From the NCBI GenBank assembly GCA_025936115.1, contig JAICTZ010000014.1, forward strand, positions 62,001 through 126,000: a DNA stretch of 64,000 nucleotides. The letters run 5' to 3'. Below are positions 28,135 through 37,248 of the stretch, piece after piece. This DNA is from Polyangiaceae bacterium. GTDB lineage: Bacteria > Myxococcota_A > Polyangia > Polyangiales > Polyangiaceae. Both the position numbers and the translations under genes were made by a program. The notes below the pieces were generated by a model that was not told where the DNA came from, did not search any database, and worked only from the letters and a program-made list of their open reading frames with translations. How positions within the stretch are numbered: position 1 is the stretch's first letter; every line of letters begins with the position of its first letter.

Positions 28135-28647
28135 ACTCTTTGTCTCCGCGTTCAAGGACGCAACAAGGACGCGAACGACAAGTGTACGCCGGATTGCGAA
28201 GGGGCGCGGCTCACTCGCGTGAGCGGCGCGCCCGCGCGTGGCGCGTTTGCGAGCCACGCCTTCTAGCGCAGTGCGAGATCACGCAGGCCCGCTGTAATCG
28301 AGTGCAGCGGCTTTGCAGATGCGGTCGTCTGCGCGCCATAAACGCGACCTCGCGCCAACGCGAGCTCGTGGCGTGCGCGCGAAGTCACCGCGCCCGATGA
28401 CGTTCGTCGCCGCGCGCGTGTGCACCACTGCCGCGCCGCTCGACGGTGGAGCGCGCACGCGCGCGACGCCGGTCCCGTACGACCTTCATGCTCTCTTTCA
28501 CGAGCTTCGCGGCCCCGTAGCGCTGAACGTTCTTGCCGAAATGGCGCGCCGCTCTGCGCTTTGTGCACCGGCACTTTGCGGTGACGCGCCCCCAATTGAT
28601 GGATCTTGCTTCACCCGAGCTGAGCTGCGGTGTAACTCGGCGCCGTG
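28135..28647. other. Intergenic region, no convincing gene
   Basis: This stretch of about 510 bases between two divergent genes has only Arg-rich reading frames typical of non-coding GC-rich DNA. A short minus-strand frame near 28470-28570 (HFGKNVQRYGAAKLVKESMK) looks mildly protein-like but lacks a start and a recognisable family. Confidence 0.4.
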
Positions 28648-29988
28648 ATGCGTTGGCTCGCTTGCTTTGGGTTCTTGGTCGGCTGCACGCGCTTCGGTCC
28701 TGTCTATCCCCCGCGGCCGCCGGCGCGGCCTTCGGCGCTCGTCCCCGAGCCCGTGCCGTCGCGTATCTCGCTGCATCTTGCGATCACCGGGCCAAGCCTC
28801 CGGCAAGCGCTCGACGGCGTCGTGCCGGCGAGCGGCGACGGCAGCGTCAGCGTGCTCGGTAGCGACCGCGCGTACCACTGGCAGCGCGAGCCGCTCGACG
28901 TTGCCTTCGCCGGTGGGCATGTGGCCGCTCGCACCAAGGTGACGGCCACGATCGATTTGCCCATCAGCAACATCGTGGTCGCCTTCGACGTGCACGTGTC
29001 GGCGGAGCCCGTGATCAACACGAGCTACGCCTTCAAGTTGCAGGCGACAGAGGTGAATGTCCATTCGGACGACGCGCGGCTCAAGCTGCTCGACCAGGTG
29101 TCGGGCGTCTTCGCCCGCGTCGGCAATGAAGTAGAGGGGCGCCTGCGCGGCTTCAGCTACGACTTGAAGCCGATGCTCGAACAAGCGTACGAGCGCGTGC
29201 GCGCGCCGATGCCGTTCGCGCTCGGCGATGCAGCGGGCTGCTCCGTGCTCAAGGTGCTGGGCGTCGAGGCCGCCCCCGTGATCCTCGCGGACGGCGTCGA
29301 GAAGGATTTCGCGCTCGTGGTCGCGCCGTCGGTCACGATCCCGTGCGCGCCAGTGGCGCTCGAGCCGCTACCGCCGCTCGAGAACGTCGCGACGGTGCCG
29401 ACGGGCCCGTTCACGGTGACCGTTCCCATCGTCGCCGCTTACAGCGAGCTCACGCGCGGGCTCGGGGCCGCATTCACCAGCGGCAAGCTCTTCTTCTCGA
29501 AGGAACACCCCGATCTCTACCTCGAGCACCCCGAGCTGTACGAAGCGGACGATCGTCTCGTGCTGCACCTGCACATCGCGGGCCCCGTGCACGAGCTCGC
29601 GATTCACACCTTCATCGACGGTGAGCTCTACCTCACGGGACACCCGACCCTCGTCGACAACGAGATCGCCTTGCCGGACCTCGAACCGACGATCGAGACG
29701 AGCAACTTCCTCCTGTCACTGAAAGCCCTGAGCGACGCGGAACGCATCAAAACCGAAGCCCGCCGCGCGCTGCGCATCGACCTCACCGAGCGCCTCGCCG
29801 CCGTGCGCGCCAAGCTTTCGTCGGATTTGAGCTTTGCGACGCCCGCGGGGTGCATCGTGGGGCGGGTCGACAAGCTCGAGCTCGCCGAGCTCTACCCGCA
29901 CGGCTCGTACCTGCGCGTGCACGGTGTCGTCACGGCGCGCGCCGCTGCGTCCATGCCGTGCTCGGGTCCGCTTCCGAGCGCTCCGTGA
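28648..29988 (+). CDS. DUF4403-family lipoprotein
   Basis: Lipobox GFLVGC is right at the N-terminus, followed by a Pro-rich stretch. The rest is one long alpha/beta region with the repeated barrel-like layout of DUF4403 proteins: SRISLHLAITGPSLRQALD, an internal repeat with LHLHIAGPVHELAIHTFID, and the conserved QLYLTG-type motif ELYLTGHPTLVD. The fold is related to lipid-binding BPI/TULIP proteins, so lipid handling in the envelope is a reasonable guess, but no function is established. GTG at 28645 directly precedes the ATG used here. The gene converges with the CBM3 gene. Confidence 0.75.
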   Translation: MRWLACFGFLVGCTRFGPVYPPRPPARPSALVPEPVPSRISLHLAITGPSLRQALDGVVPASGDGSVSVLGSDRAYHWQREPLDVAFAGGHVAARTKVTATIDLPISNIVVAFDVHVSAEPVINTSYAFKLQATEVNVHSDDARLKLLDQVSGVFARVGNEVEGRLRGFSYDLKPMLEQAYERVRAPMPFALGDAAGCSVLKVLGVEAAPVILADGVEKDFALVVAPSVTIPCAPVALEPLPPLENVATVPTGPFTVTVPIVAAYSELTRGLGAAFTSGKLFFSKEHPDLYLEHPELYEADDRLVLHLHIAGPVHELAIHTFIDGELYLTGHPTLVDNEIALPDLEPTIETSNFLLSLKALSDAERIKTEARRALRIDLTERLAAVRAKLSSDLSFATPAGCIVGRVDKLELAELYPHGSYLRVHGVVTARAAASMPCSGPLPSAP

Positions 29989-30014
29989 CGCCCACGCCAG
30001 TGGCGCTGGTGTCG

Positions 30015-31124
30015 CTACAGGCCGCTCTGTCCACCGGCGCCGGCTTCACCCGTGGTGGGCGGCGCCGCGCACACGTGCGACGGCTCGCAACCCCAGATCA
30101 ACGTGCCATTAGCGTCATAGATCGTCATCTTGGGGTTCGGCTTCGCAGCGGCGGCCGTGGCGTCGAAGGACCAGTCGTTCGCCTCGTTGAAGTTGACGTT
30201 GCCGATGCCCGACTGCACGCGCGCTTGGATCTGAGTCTCGTTGTTGGCGTTCGGGTCCGTAGCCGGAGGCACGACGCCGCCTTTGCCGAACGTGAACAAC
30301 AAATAGCTGTTCGCCGAGTTCGCGACGAATGTCAGCGTGGTCGATAGCTTCAGGCCGGAGGAAGTGTAGTCGAATTGAGGCTTCGGCGGCGGTTCGGAGC
30401 TCATCCAGTAGCGCATCGTCACGCCACTCACGTCGTACGCCGTGTCGGTCTGGTTTTTCATCGTGAGGGTCATTCTCACGTCTTGCGAGCTCGCCGCGGT
30501 TTGCGCCGCTTGATAGAGGACGAGGAGCTTGGCTGTTGCCGTCATGTCCGGCGGCTTCCAATTCGGATCGTTCGGCACACCAGCGGCACCCGTGCCGCCG
30601 CTCGTCGCGCCGCCGCGCGCGGTGCTGCCGCCCCGCCCAGTACCTCCGTTCGAGACGCCTCCGGTTGCGATGGTGCCGCCCGTTGCGTTGGCGCCGCCCG
30701 TTGCGTTGGTGCCGCCCGTTGCGTTGGTGCCGCCCGTCGCGTTGGTGCCGCCCGTCGCGTTGGTGCCGCCCGTCGCGGAGCGTCCGCCGCTGGTCGCGCT
30801 ACCGCCGGTCCCGGTGTGGCCGCCCGGGCTCGCCGAGCCTCCCGTGCCACCCGCTGCCATTGTCCCGCCGCCGCCGCCCGTGGCATCGCCGCCGGTTCCT
30901 GTCGCTGCGCTGGAACCGCCCGTCGCGGCCGACGTGCCACCGCTGTTCGGCGTGCTGCCCCCGGTGCTGCCCCCCGTGCCCCCGCGTGCCGATGTGCCAC
31001 CGCGGCCGCCCGTTGCACCGACCGGCGTGTAAGAGTCGTCCCCGAGATCGGGATTGTTCCCTTTGGCGCAGGCCCAAGTGACGAGCATGGCGCCCGCGAG
31101 TACCTGTGACTTGGCCAAGCGCAT
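30015..31124 (-). CDS. CBM3 (cellulose-binding) domain lipoprotein
   Basis: Lipobox VTWAC starts the mature protein; the ATG at 31124 begins the signal peptide. A linker of about 165 residues of Gly/Thr/Ser repeats, part of it an exact 6-residue tandem repeat, leads to a C-terminal family-3 carbohydrate-binding module. CBM3 features are MTLTMKNQTDTAYDVSGVTM, RYWMSSEP, IQARVQSGIGNVNFNEANDW, SFDAT and PNPKMTIYDANGTLIWG, matching the cellulose-binding planar strip layout. No catalytic domain is present, so it may tether cells to cellulose or act as a scaffold with the neighbouring enzymes. Confidence 0.85.
   Translation of the reverse strand: MRLAKSQVLAGAMLVTWACAKGNNPDLGDDSYTPVGATGGRGGTSARGGTGGSTGGSTPNSGGTSAATGGSSAATGTGGDATGGGGGTMAAGGTGGSASPGGHTGTGGSATSGGRSATGGTNATGGTNATGGTNATGGTNATGGANATGGTIATGGVSNGGTGRGGSTARGGATSGGTGAAGVPNDPNWKPPDMTATAKLLVLYQAAQTAASSQDVRMTLTMKNQTDTAYDVSGVTMRYWMSSEPPPKPQFDYTSSGLKLSTTLTFVANSANSYLLFTFGKGGVVPPATDPNANNETQIQARVQSGIGNVNFNEANDWSFDATAAAAKPNPKMTIYDANGTLIWGCEPSHVCAAPPTTGEAGAGGQSGL
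30675..30764. repeat. Five tandem 18-bp units in the CBM3 linker
   Basis: Five consecutive 18-base units, nearly identical (C/T and T/C changes only), encode a repeating Asn-Ala-Thr-Gly-Gly-Thr on the minus strand. A partial sixth unit follows. Such arrays expand and contract by slippage and would vary linker length between strains. Confidence 0.85.
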
Positions 31125-31354
31125 CGGGTGTGGAGTTTTTAGCACGCCGTTTGACGGGTGGTCGGGTCGTCGCGTCGAGTGAGCGTGAGACTTGGTTGCG
31201 CAGCGCTGTCGCAAGATTGTTCCAGGGCAAGCTTGGACCGTGAGAGGACAATCTTACACTTGGGACGATAGCGTCCTCGGAGCGAGCGCGGAGACAAACG
31301 GATACTATGCTAGGCGCGCGGCGCACCGCCGCTCGATAGTGTACGAGGCACGAA

Positions 31355-33844
31355 ATGCGGAGCGCATGGATCCCCTCGCTGGCGTTGGTACCACTCGCGG
31401 TCGCTCTCGGGCTGACCGGTTGCGGCGCCGCAGGCAGAACCCCTAGTCGCGATCTCGGTCCTGGCGAACAGAGCGACGGATCCGGCACCGGTGGCAGCTC
31501 GAGCATTTCCTCGGGCGGCACCGGCGGAAGCTCGACCACACCCATCATCATGATGGACGGCGGCGCCGTCGACCCGTGCGCCGAAGCGGGTGAGCCCGAG
31601 GGATGCATGACGCACACCGTGCCGGCGTGCGGCGACGGCATGCTCAACCAAGACGACGAGGTCTGCGACGACGGCAACACGCTGCCGGGTGACTGCTGTT
31701 CCGGCTCTTGCAAACCCGAGCCCAATTGCGTGTGCGACGACGCGGGCGGAAACTGCCATTCGACGATCATTTGCGGTGACGGCATGCGCGGTCCGGGCGA
31801 AGCGTGCGACGACGGCAACACGATGCCCGACGACGGCTGCAGCCCCGACTGTCACAACATCGGGATCGGCTACGCGTGTCCCACGCCCGGCATGCCGTGC
31901 GTCAGGCACTACGTTTGCGGTGACGGCATCGTCGACCCGAACGAAGGCTGCGACGACAAAAACAATATGGCCGGCGACGGTTGCAGCGAGCACTGCCGCA
32001 TCGAGCAGGGCTTCAAATGCGACGGAAACCCGAGCAAGTGCTCGGCGACGACGTGCGGCGACGGCAAGAAGGAGGGCGCGGAGAGCTGTGACGACGGCAA
32101 TCGCGTCGCGTTCGACGGCTGCTCACCGGATTGCCGCGCCGAGCCGACGTGCGCTACGGGCAAGGCTTGCACGTCGAGCTGCGGCGACGGCATCCTGTTC
32201 GGCGACGAAGAGTGCGACGACGGTAACGTGCGTGACGGCGACGGCTGCTCGAGCAAGTGCCGCGTCGAGGAAGGCTACGTCTGCAGCAACGACGTGCCGT
32301 GCACGACGCAGATGGGAGTCGATCCGGCGACCGGCGAGACGAAGGACATCTGCACGCTCACGATCCCTGCTGTCTTCCGGGATTTCAACGCCGCCAATCA
32401 GACGGGCGGACACCCGGATTTTCAACCTGGATTCAACTCCAACGGCGCCGTGCAGGGCATCGTTCAGGAGTCGCTCGATGCCGACGGTAAGCCAGTGCAG
32501 GTCGCGAACTTGCCGCAGGCGACGCTGACCGCCGCGTTCTTGCACGGACAAGCCGCGTTCGCGCAGTGGTACCGCGACGCGAAACCCTCGAGCGGACCGA
32601 TCCCCGGACAGCTCGTTTTGTGGGACAACGGCAAGGGCGGCTACGTCAACCGTTGGGGTAAGAACGGCGAGCAGTGGCAGGGCCAGCTCAAGTCTGCCGA
32701 TTACCAACCGATCACGTACGGCGGTCCGGCGGGTGGCGGCTGCCAGGCGTGCAACGTGACCGCTACCGGCATGTGTTACGACCCGTGCACGCCGTGGTCC
32801 ACCCTGGACCAAACGGCGACGCAGTACGCTTGCTGCGCCGAAATCCCGACGGACGGCAAGTTCGACGGCAATCCGCTCTTCTTCCCGATCGACAACGCCA
32901 AGGGCATTCTCACGGAGCCACGCTCGCAGGGCGGCGTCCCCGAGCAATACGGTTGGAACGGCTGGCCCGATGAAACCGCCGTGGCAACGACGCTCGGAAT
33001 CAGGCAGGCGATTCAGACTGCCACGGCTCCGTTCCCGTCGACCTCGCACAATTTCAGCTTCACGACGGAGGTCAAATACTGGTTCAGGTACACGAAAGAC
33101 ATGAAGGCGACGCTCGACTTCACGGGCGACGACGACCTCTGGGTATTCCTCAACGGTCACCTCGCCGTCGACATGGGCGGCTGGCACGTGCCGCTGAACG
33201 GCACGCTCACGATCAACGGCGCTACCATCAACGCCGGCGCTCAGACCGACGCCCTGGGGACCGGACCGCAGATACCGAAGAACGGCAACGCCAACGGCTA
33301 TGGACTCGCGGACGGCAACGTCTACCAAATCCAGATCTTCAACGCGGAACGTGAAGTCAAAGGTTCGAGCTTCCGCCTCACGCTCGCCGGCTTCAACATG
33401 ACACCGAGCAGCTGCGTCACCAACTGCGGTGACGGCATGGTCGGCCCGGGGGAGGAGTGCGACGACGGCATCAACAAGGGCGGCTACAACGAGTGCGCGC
33501 CCGGCTGCATCTACGGCCCCCGCTGCGGCGACGGTGTCCCCCAGACCGACTTTGGGGAGGTGTGCGACGAAGGGGAGAGCGGCAATCTCGGCGAGTACGG
33601 AGGGTGCGGGGCCGACTGCCAGCCGGGCCCCCGCTGCGGCGACGGGGTCGTTCAAACCGATGCGGGCGAAGTCTGCGACGACGGCATGAACCTCAGCGAG
33701 TACGGAGGCTGCGGCGCTGATTGCCAGCCAGGCCCGCACTGCGGCGACAATATCATCGACGAGCCGTACGAGGCTTGTGACGACGGCAATACCGTGAATC
33801 ACGACGGCTGCTCGAATTGCAAAGTCGACGTGATCACGCGCTGA
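31355..33844 (+). CDS. Fibro-slime domain protein flanked by DUF4215 Cys-rich repeats
   Basis: Lipobox GLTGC is followed by a short Gly/Ser linker. At least five DUF4215 (Myxococcus Cys-rich) repeats of the type CGDG-x5-GE-x-CDDGN-x5-DGCS-x2-C occupy about residues 85-320. The central 330-690 region is a PA14-like fibro-slime domain: IPAVFRDFN, PDFQPGF, YWFRYTKDMKATLDFTGDDD, LWVFLNGHLAVDMGGWH and YQIQIFNAEREVKGSSFRL. Four further Cys repeats close the protein. Fibro-slime domains occur in surface and matrix proteins and probably bind glycans. The Cys repeats are likely disulfide- or metal-stabilised. At 829 residues it appears complete. Confidence 0.88.
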   Translation: MRSAWIPSLALVPLAVALGLTGCGAAGRTPSRDLGPGEQSDGSGTGGSSSISSGGTGGSSTTPIIMMDGGAVDPCAEAGEPEGCMTHTVPACGDGMLNQDDEVCDDGNTLPGDCCSGSCKPEPNCVCDDAGGNCHSTIICGDGMRGPGEACDDGNTMPDDGCSPDCHNIGIGYACPTPGMPCVRHYVCGDGIVDPNEGCDDKNNMAGDGCSEHCRIEQGFKCDGNPSKCSATTCGDGKKEGAESCDDGNRVAFDGCSPDCRAEPTCATGKACTSSCGDGILFGDEECDDGNVRDGDGCSSKCRVEEGYVCSNDVPCTTQMGVDPATGETKDICTLTIPAVFRDFNAANQTGGHPDFQPGFNSNGAVQGIVQESLDADGKPVQVANLPQATLTAAFLHGQAAFAQWYRDAKPSSGPIPGQLVLWDNGKGGYVNRWGKNGEQWQGQLKSADYQPITYGGPAGGGCQACNVTATGMCYDPCTPWSTLDQTATQYACCAEIPTDGKFDGNPLFFPIDNAKGILTEPRSQGGVPEQYGWNGWPDETAVATTLGIRQAIQTATAPFPSTSHNFSFTTEVKYWFRYTKDMKATLDFTGDDDLWVFLNGHLAVDMGGWHVPLNGTLTINGATINAGAQTDALGTGPQIPKNGNANGYGLADGNVYQIQIFNAEREVKGSSFRLTLAGFNMTPSSCVTNCGDGMVGPGEECDDGINKGGYNECAPGCIYGPRCGDGVPQTDFGEVCDEGESGNLGEYGGCGADCQPGPRCGDGVVQTDAGEVCDDGMNLSEYGGCGADCQPGPHCGDNIIDEPYEACDDGNTVNHDGCSNCKVDVITR

Positions 33845-33861
33845 CGGAGCGTTCGGCCTAG

Positions 33862-34560
33862 GTGCGGGGCCCGGACTCGCCCGAAGTGCTCGCGCGCTTC
33901 AACGCACAGCTCGACCTCGTCGAGCTGATTTCGCGGAAAATGGCGCGCAGGCTCGGCGCGCATGTCGACCACGACGAGCTCGTGGCCGCCGGGCGCGAGG
34001 GACTGCTCGACGCCGCGCGGCGTTTCGACGCGACGCGCGCCGTGCCCTTCGGGGCCTATGCGACCTATCGCATTCGCGGCGCCATCATCGATTGGATTCG
34101 AAAGTCGGTCGACGTGCCGCGCCGCGCCCACGAGCGCCTGCTCGCGCTCGAAGCGACCGCGGCGGTGAACGAAGGTGAGGCGGCGTACGCATTCCGAGAA
34201 CGTACGACGCTGCCTGCCCGCTCCGCCGCCGAAGCTCACCTGGCCGAGCACCTCGCCGCCGTGGCGGCAGCGGCGAGCTTCGCCGTGATGGCGCGTCGCG
34301 ACGGCCAAGAGCGAATCGGAGACGAGCCGGCCCCGGACAATCCCGAGGAAGCCTTTGCGCGCGTGGAGTTCCTGGCTCACGTGCAGCGGGCGCTCGATCA
34401 GTTGCCGCACGAAGCGGCGTCCGTCGTGCGGCGCCACTATTTGGACGGCGAGCGGCTCGAGGACATCGCGCGCGAGCTCTCCGTGAGCAAATCGTGGGTC
34501 ACGCGACTGCTCACGCGGACCACGGCTCGGCTGGCGCGCCGCCTGCGCGCCGACACGTAG
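33862..34560 (+). CDS. Sigma-70 family RNA polymerase sigma factor (FliA/SigF-like)
   Basis: Region 2 is clear: GREGLLDAARRFDATRAVPF, then GAYATYRIRGAIIDWIR, very close to FliA/SigB-type group 3 sigmas. A poorly conserved Ala-rich region 3 follows. Region 4 (ALDQLPHEAASVVRRHYLDG, LEDIARELSVSKSWVTRLL) is a helix-turn-helix for the -35 element. The GTG at 33862 lies 18 bases after the fibro-slime gene, so read-through is possible. No anti-sigma gene is adjacent. The truncated SpoIIE phosphatase at the window start belongs to the sort of pathway that could control such a sigma, but linkage is not shown. Confidence 0.87.
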   Translation: MRGPDSPEVLARFNAQLDLVELISRKMARRLGAHVDHDELVAAGREGLLDAARRFDATRAVPFGAYATYRIRGAIIDWIRKSVDVPRRAHERLLALEATAAVNEGEAAYAFRERTTLPARSAAEAHLAEHLAAVAAAASFAVMARRDGQERIGDEPAPDNPEEAFARVEFLAHVQRALDQLPHEAASVVRRHYLDGERLEDIARELSVSKSWVTRLLTRTTARLARRLRADT

Positions 34561-34567
34561 CGAGACG

Positions 34568-34954
34568 CTAGCCGGTGGCCGGCTTCGACGCGTCGTGGCC
34601 GTCCTCGTGCGTGAGACGGAGGCCGCTCGAAATCGACGTGGCGAGCCACTCCGCGAGGGCGTCGGCTGCTGCCGCCCCGCGCGCCGTGAGCTCGACGCTG
34701 CCGGCGTGGCTCATGTGGGCGTCGTACTCGACCCCCCGCGCCGCCATGTGTCGATCGAGGTCTTCCCAGTCGACGAGCACGGGGTAAGCCTCGCCGTTGT
34801 AGTCGAACAGGCGTTCCAAGCTCGGCCGAAACGATTCCGGGCCCAGGTGAAGGCGCCAGGCGTCGCCCTCCTTCAAAAAGAAGACGTTCAGGAGCGGCGG
34901 GACTTCACGCCTGGATGCGGGCTCCATCGGACGAAAAGGTAGCACGGGTGGCAT
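34568..34954 (-). CDS. Hypothetical protein
   Basis: I do not recognise this 128-residue protein. It is soluble, mildly acidic and has balanced composition, with good coding character: NVFFLKEGDAWRLHLGPESF, LERLFDYNGEAYPVLVDWED and ELTARGAAAADALAEWL. A second ATG at 34927 (MEPASRREVP) is an equally likely start. It converges with the sigma gene, 8 bases away. Confidence 0.55.
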   Translation of the reverse strand: MPPVLPFRPMEPASRREVPPLLNVFFLKEGDAWRLHLGPESFRPSLERLFDYNGEAYPVLVDWEDLDRHMAARGVEYDAHMSHAGSVELTARGAAAADALAEWLATSISSGLRLTHEDGHDASKPATG

Positions 34955-35023
34955 GGTCTCTATCGATGCTCCGGGCGGACAGCTGCGGCTCCCTGAGTCA
35001 TCGGTCAGTCGCCGGTGAGCGCG

Positions 35024-35980
35024 TCAGAATTCGGCGCCAGAAATCGACAGCAGTGCCGCTCGAAATTCGGAGGCGTCCGCGAAGCGGTGCTCCGGGGCTG
35101 CTTGAATCGCGCGGAGGACGGCGTCGTCGAGTGCGCGCGGAATTTCGGTAACGTGACGCGAGGGCGGATCGGCGTCGGGACCGCGGTCGAACGGCCCGTG
35201 GCCGACGAGCAGCGTGTAAAGCACGAGGCCGAGCGAATAGAGGTCTGCGCTGGGTCCCACCCTTTCGCCGCGTAGCGCCTCGGGGCTCATGAAGGCGGGT
35301 GAGCCCACGCGTGTGCCGGTTTTGGTCGGCACGTTGGGCGGGGCGGGCGCCGTGGCGACGGCCTCGGGAAGTATGCGCGCAAGACCGAAATCGAGCACTT
35401 TGAGCACGCGCTGGCGTTCGCGTGCGCCGTGGAGGTACAGGTTTTCAGGCTTGATGTCGCGGTGAACGATGCCGAGCGCGTGGGCCGCGGCGAGAGCCGA
35501 CAGCGCTTGGACGGCGAAGTCGATGGCCTCGCGCACGGGCAGCACTCGCCGTTCGGCCAGCTCTCGGGCAAGCGTCCCACCCGTCAAGAGCTCGAGCACG
35601 ATGCAAGGGTGATCAGCGGCGGTCCAAAAGTCTATCACCTCGACGACGTTCGGGTGGGAGAGTCGCGCGATGGCCTGGGCTTCGATCCGGATGCGATCGG
35701 CAAACGCCGGCCGGGCGAAGAATTTGTGCGGCACCTTCAGGGCGAAGCGCTTTTTCAGCCGTCGATGTTCGATGACGTAAACGCTGCCCATGCCGCCGCG
35801 CCCGATGAGCTCGACGAGCCGGTACGGCCTGCCTTCGAGCAATGGCTCCGGTGATTCCGTCGGCGGCTCAATCGGCAAACGCCCGGCCACGAAAGGATGT
35901 AACGGCAGGACGACGCCGCCGGCAAGCAACCGAAAAAATGTGAGGGGCCGAACTCTTTTTCCGAATTCGAGGCGCGGCAC
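35024..35980 (-). CDS. Ser/Thr protein kinase (Hanks type), soluble
   Basis: Complete eukaryotic-type kinase domain: Gly loop GRGGMGSVY, Lys in FALKVPHKF, catalytic loop HRDIKPENLY, DFG in VLDFGLAR, and activation-segment end GSPAFMSPEAL. No membrane segment or sensor domain follows; the protein ends just after the kinase fold. The first 50 residues are unusual, hydrophobic then Pro-rich. The only start upstream of the Gly loop with reasonable context is the GTG at 35980, only 21 bases from the divergent kinase gene; a TTG further in is possible. A fixed short divergent spacing suggests shared regulation of the two kinases. Confidence 0.85.
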   Translation of the reverse strand: MPRLEFGKRVRPLTFFRLLAGGVVLPLHPFVAGRLPIEPPTESPEPLLEGRPYRLVELIGRGGMGSVYVIEHRRLKKRFALKVPHKFFARPAFADRIRIEAQAIARLSHPNVVEVIDFWTAADHPCIVLELLTGGTLARELAERRVLPVREAIDFAVQALSALAAAHALGIVHRDIKPENLYLHGARERQRVLKVLDFGLARILPEAVATAPAPPNVPTKTGTRVGSPAFMSPEALRGERVGPSADLYSLGLVLYTLLVGHGPFDRGPDADPPSRHVTEIPRALDDAVLRAIQAAPEHRFADASEFRAALLSISGAEF

Positions 35981-36001
35981 TGACCGATGTAGGAGACGCG
36001 C

Positions 36002-37111
36002 ATGACGGATCCGAGCCCGGAGGCCATCGTTCCGGACCCCTTCGAAGGGACGTCGTTACGCGCGATTCGGCGGCTCGGTGCAGGTGGGACGGGGGAGGTT
36101 TTCGTCGTCGAGCACCGCGAGCTTGGTCGCTGCTTCGCCGCAAAGCTGCTCCGCGCGCCCCTTGCCGCCGTGCCTCACATCGTCGACCGCCTGCGGCTCG
36201 AGGGACAAACGCTCGCACGCCTGAACCATCCGAACGTCGTGGCAATTCAGGGTTTCGACACGACGCCCGACGGGCGACCCTATTTGGTCATCGAGTTACT
36301 CGCCGGACAATCGCTCACGGAGACGCTGCGCACGGGCGGCGCGTTGCCCGTCAGGCTCGCCCTCAAGTACGGTAAGGAGCTCCTGTCGGGACTCGCCGCC
36401 GCGCATGAAATCGGCGTCGTTCACCGTGACGTGAAACCGGATAACGTGTTCCTCGCGCAGAGCCCGCACCGCAGCGCGCCGGAGCTCAAGCTCATCGATT
36501 TCGGCATCGCGCGCGTGCTGCCGGACGCGCCGGTCGAGGCGCCGCAGCCGCTCGTCGTTCCGACCGCGACCGGCGCCGTGGTGGGCACGCCGCGCTTTTT
36601 GAGTCCCGAGGGCGCGCTCGGCTTGCGGGTCGATGAGCGCGCCGACATCTACGGCGCGGCGCTCGTGATTTACGCGATGCTCACGGGCCGCGGCCCGTTC
36701 GATCACGTCGAGAGCGAGGAAGCCGTGCTCGGCGCGCACCTGAACGAAACCCCGGCGCCGCCCTCGGAGCACGCGCTCGAGCCCGTTCCCGCCGAGCTCG
36801 ACGCCTTGCTCTTGAGAGCGCTCAGTAAGGATCCGAACGGGCGCTTCGGGAGCGCGCGCGAGTTCAAAGCGGAGCTCGAGAAGGTCGACGCGCTGCTGGC
36901 GAGTCCGGCGGGGTGGCTCGAGACCACGGCTTATCACCTGCGTGAGCCGGACATCCCGGAGCTCGTTACGCCTGCGAGCCTGACTGCCGGGGACTCCGAG
37001 CCGCGGCTGTCGCGCCGAGCGGTCGCGACGATCGTGCTGTTGTCGGCGATCGCGCTGATCGCTTCACTGATTGTCGTGGTGAGCATCGGAAGCCGAATGC
37101 GTGGGCATTGA
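36002..37111 (+). CDS. Membrane-anchored Ser/Thr protein kinase
   Basis: The kinase domain occupies about residues 20-290: Gly loop GAGGTGEVF, Lys in CFAAKLLRAP, HRDVKPDNVF, DFG in LIDFGIARV, and GTPRFLSPEG. After a short juxtamembrane segment there is one transmembrane helix (VATIVLLSAIALIASLIVVV), and the chain ends eight residues later. It is therefore anchored at its C-terminus with no periplasmic sensor. The ATG at 36002 is preceded by AGGAG at good spacing. Divergent from the previous kinase and followed by a third, it is part of a three-kinase cluster. Confidence 0.9.
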   Translation: MTDPSPEAIVPDPFEGTSLRAIRRLGAGGTGEVFVVEHRELGRCFAAKLLRAPLAAVPHIVDRLRLEGQTLARLNHPNVVAIQGFDTTPDGRPYLVIELLAGQSLTETLRTGGALPVRLALKYGKELLSGLAAAHEIGVVHRDVKPDNVFLAQSPHRSAPELKLIDFGIARVLPDAPVEAPQPLVVPTATGAVVGTPRFLSPEGALGLRVDERADIYGAALVIYAMLTGRGPFDHVESEEAVLGAHLNETPAPPSEHALEPVPAELDALLLRALSKDPNGRFGSAREFKAELEKVDALLASPAGWLETTAYHLREPDIPELVTPASLTAGDSEPRLSRRAVATIVLLSAIALIASLIVVVSIGSRMRGH

Positions 37112-37248
37112 AGAAAATCGTGAGGCTGCGGTGCGGATTTTCGAACCCGAGCGCGTGAAGCGGCCGATGTAAGGGGACCTATGGCGGATCGAAGCAGCGC
37201 AGCGTCCCCGGTCCGCCGGCCTACTCGCCGGCGCCCGGGTGAATAAAA

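Noticed and set aside
30529..31032. Pro/Val/Ala-rich repeat proteins antisense to Gly-rich linkers (also near 16583, 24326, 26980, 41172, 45124)
   Set aside because: GGC/GGT-rich linkers always read as PPVAPP-type frames on the other strand; these are not genes.
32123..33802. 559-codon minus-strand frame opposite the fibro-slime gene
   Set aside because: Mirror of the Cys repeats, Ala/Val/Arg-rich, without a plausible fold.
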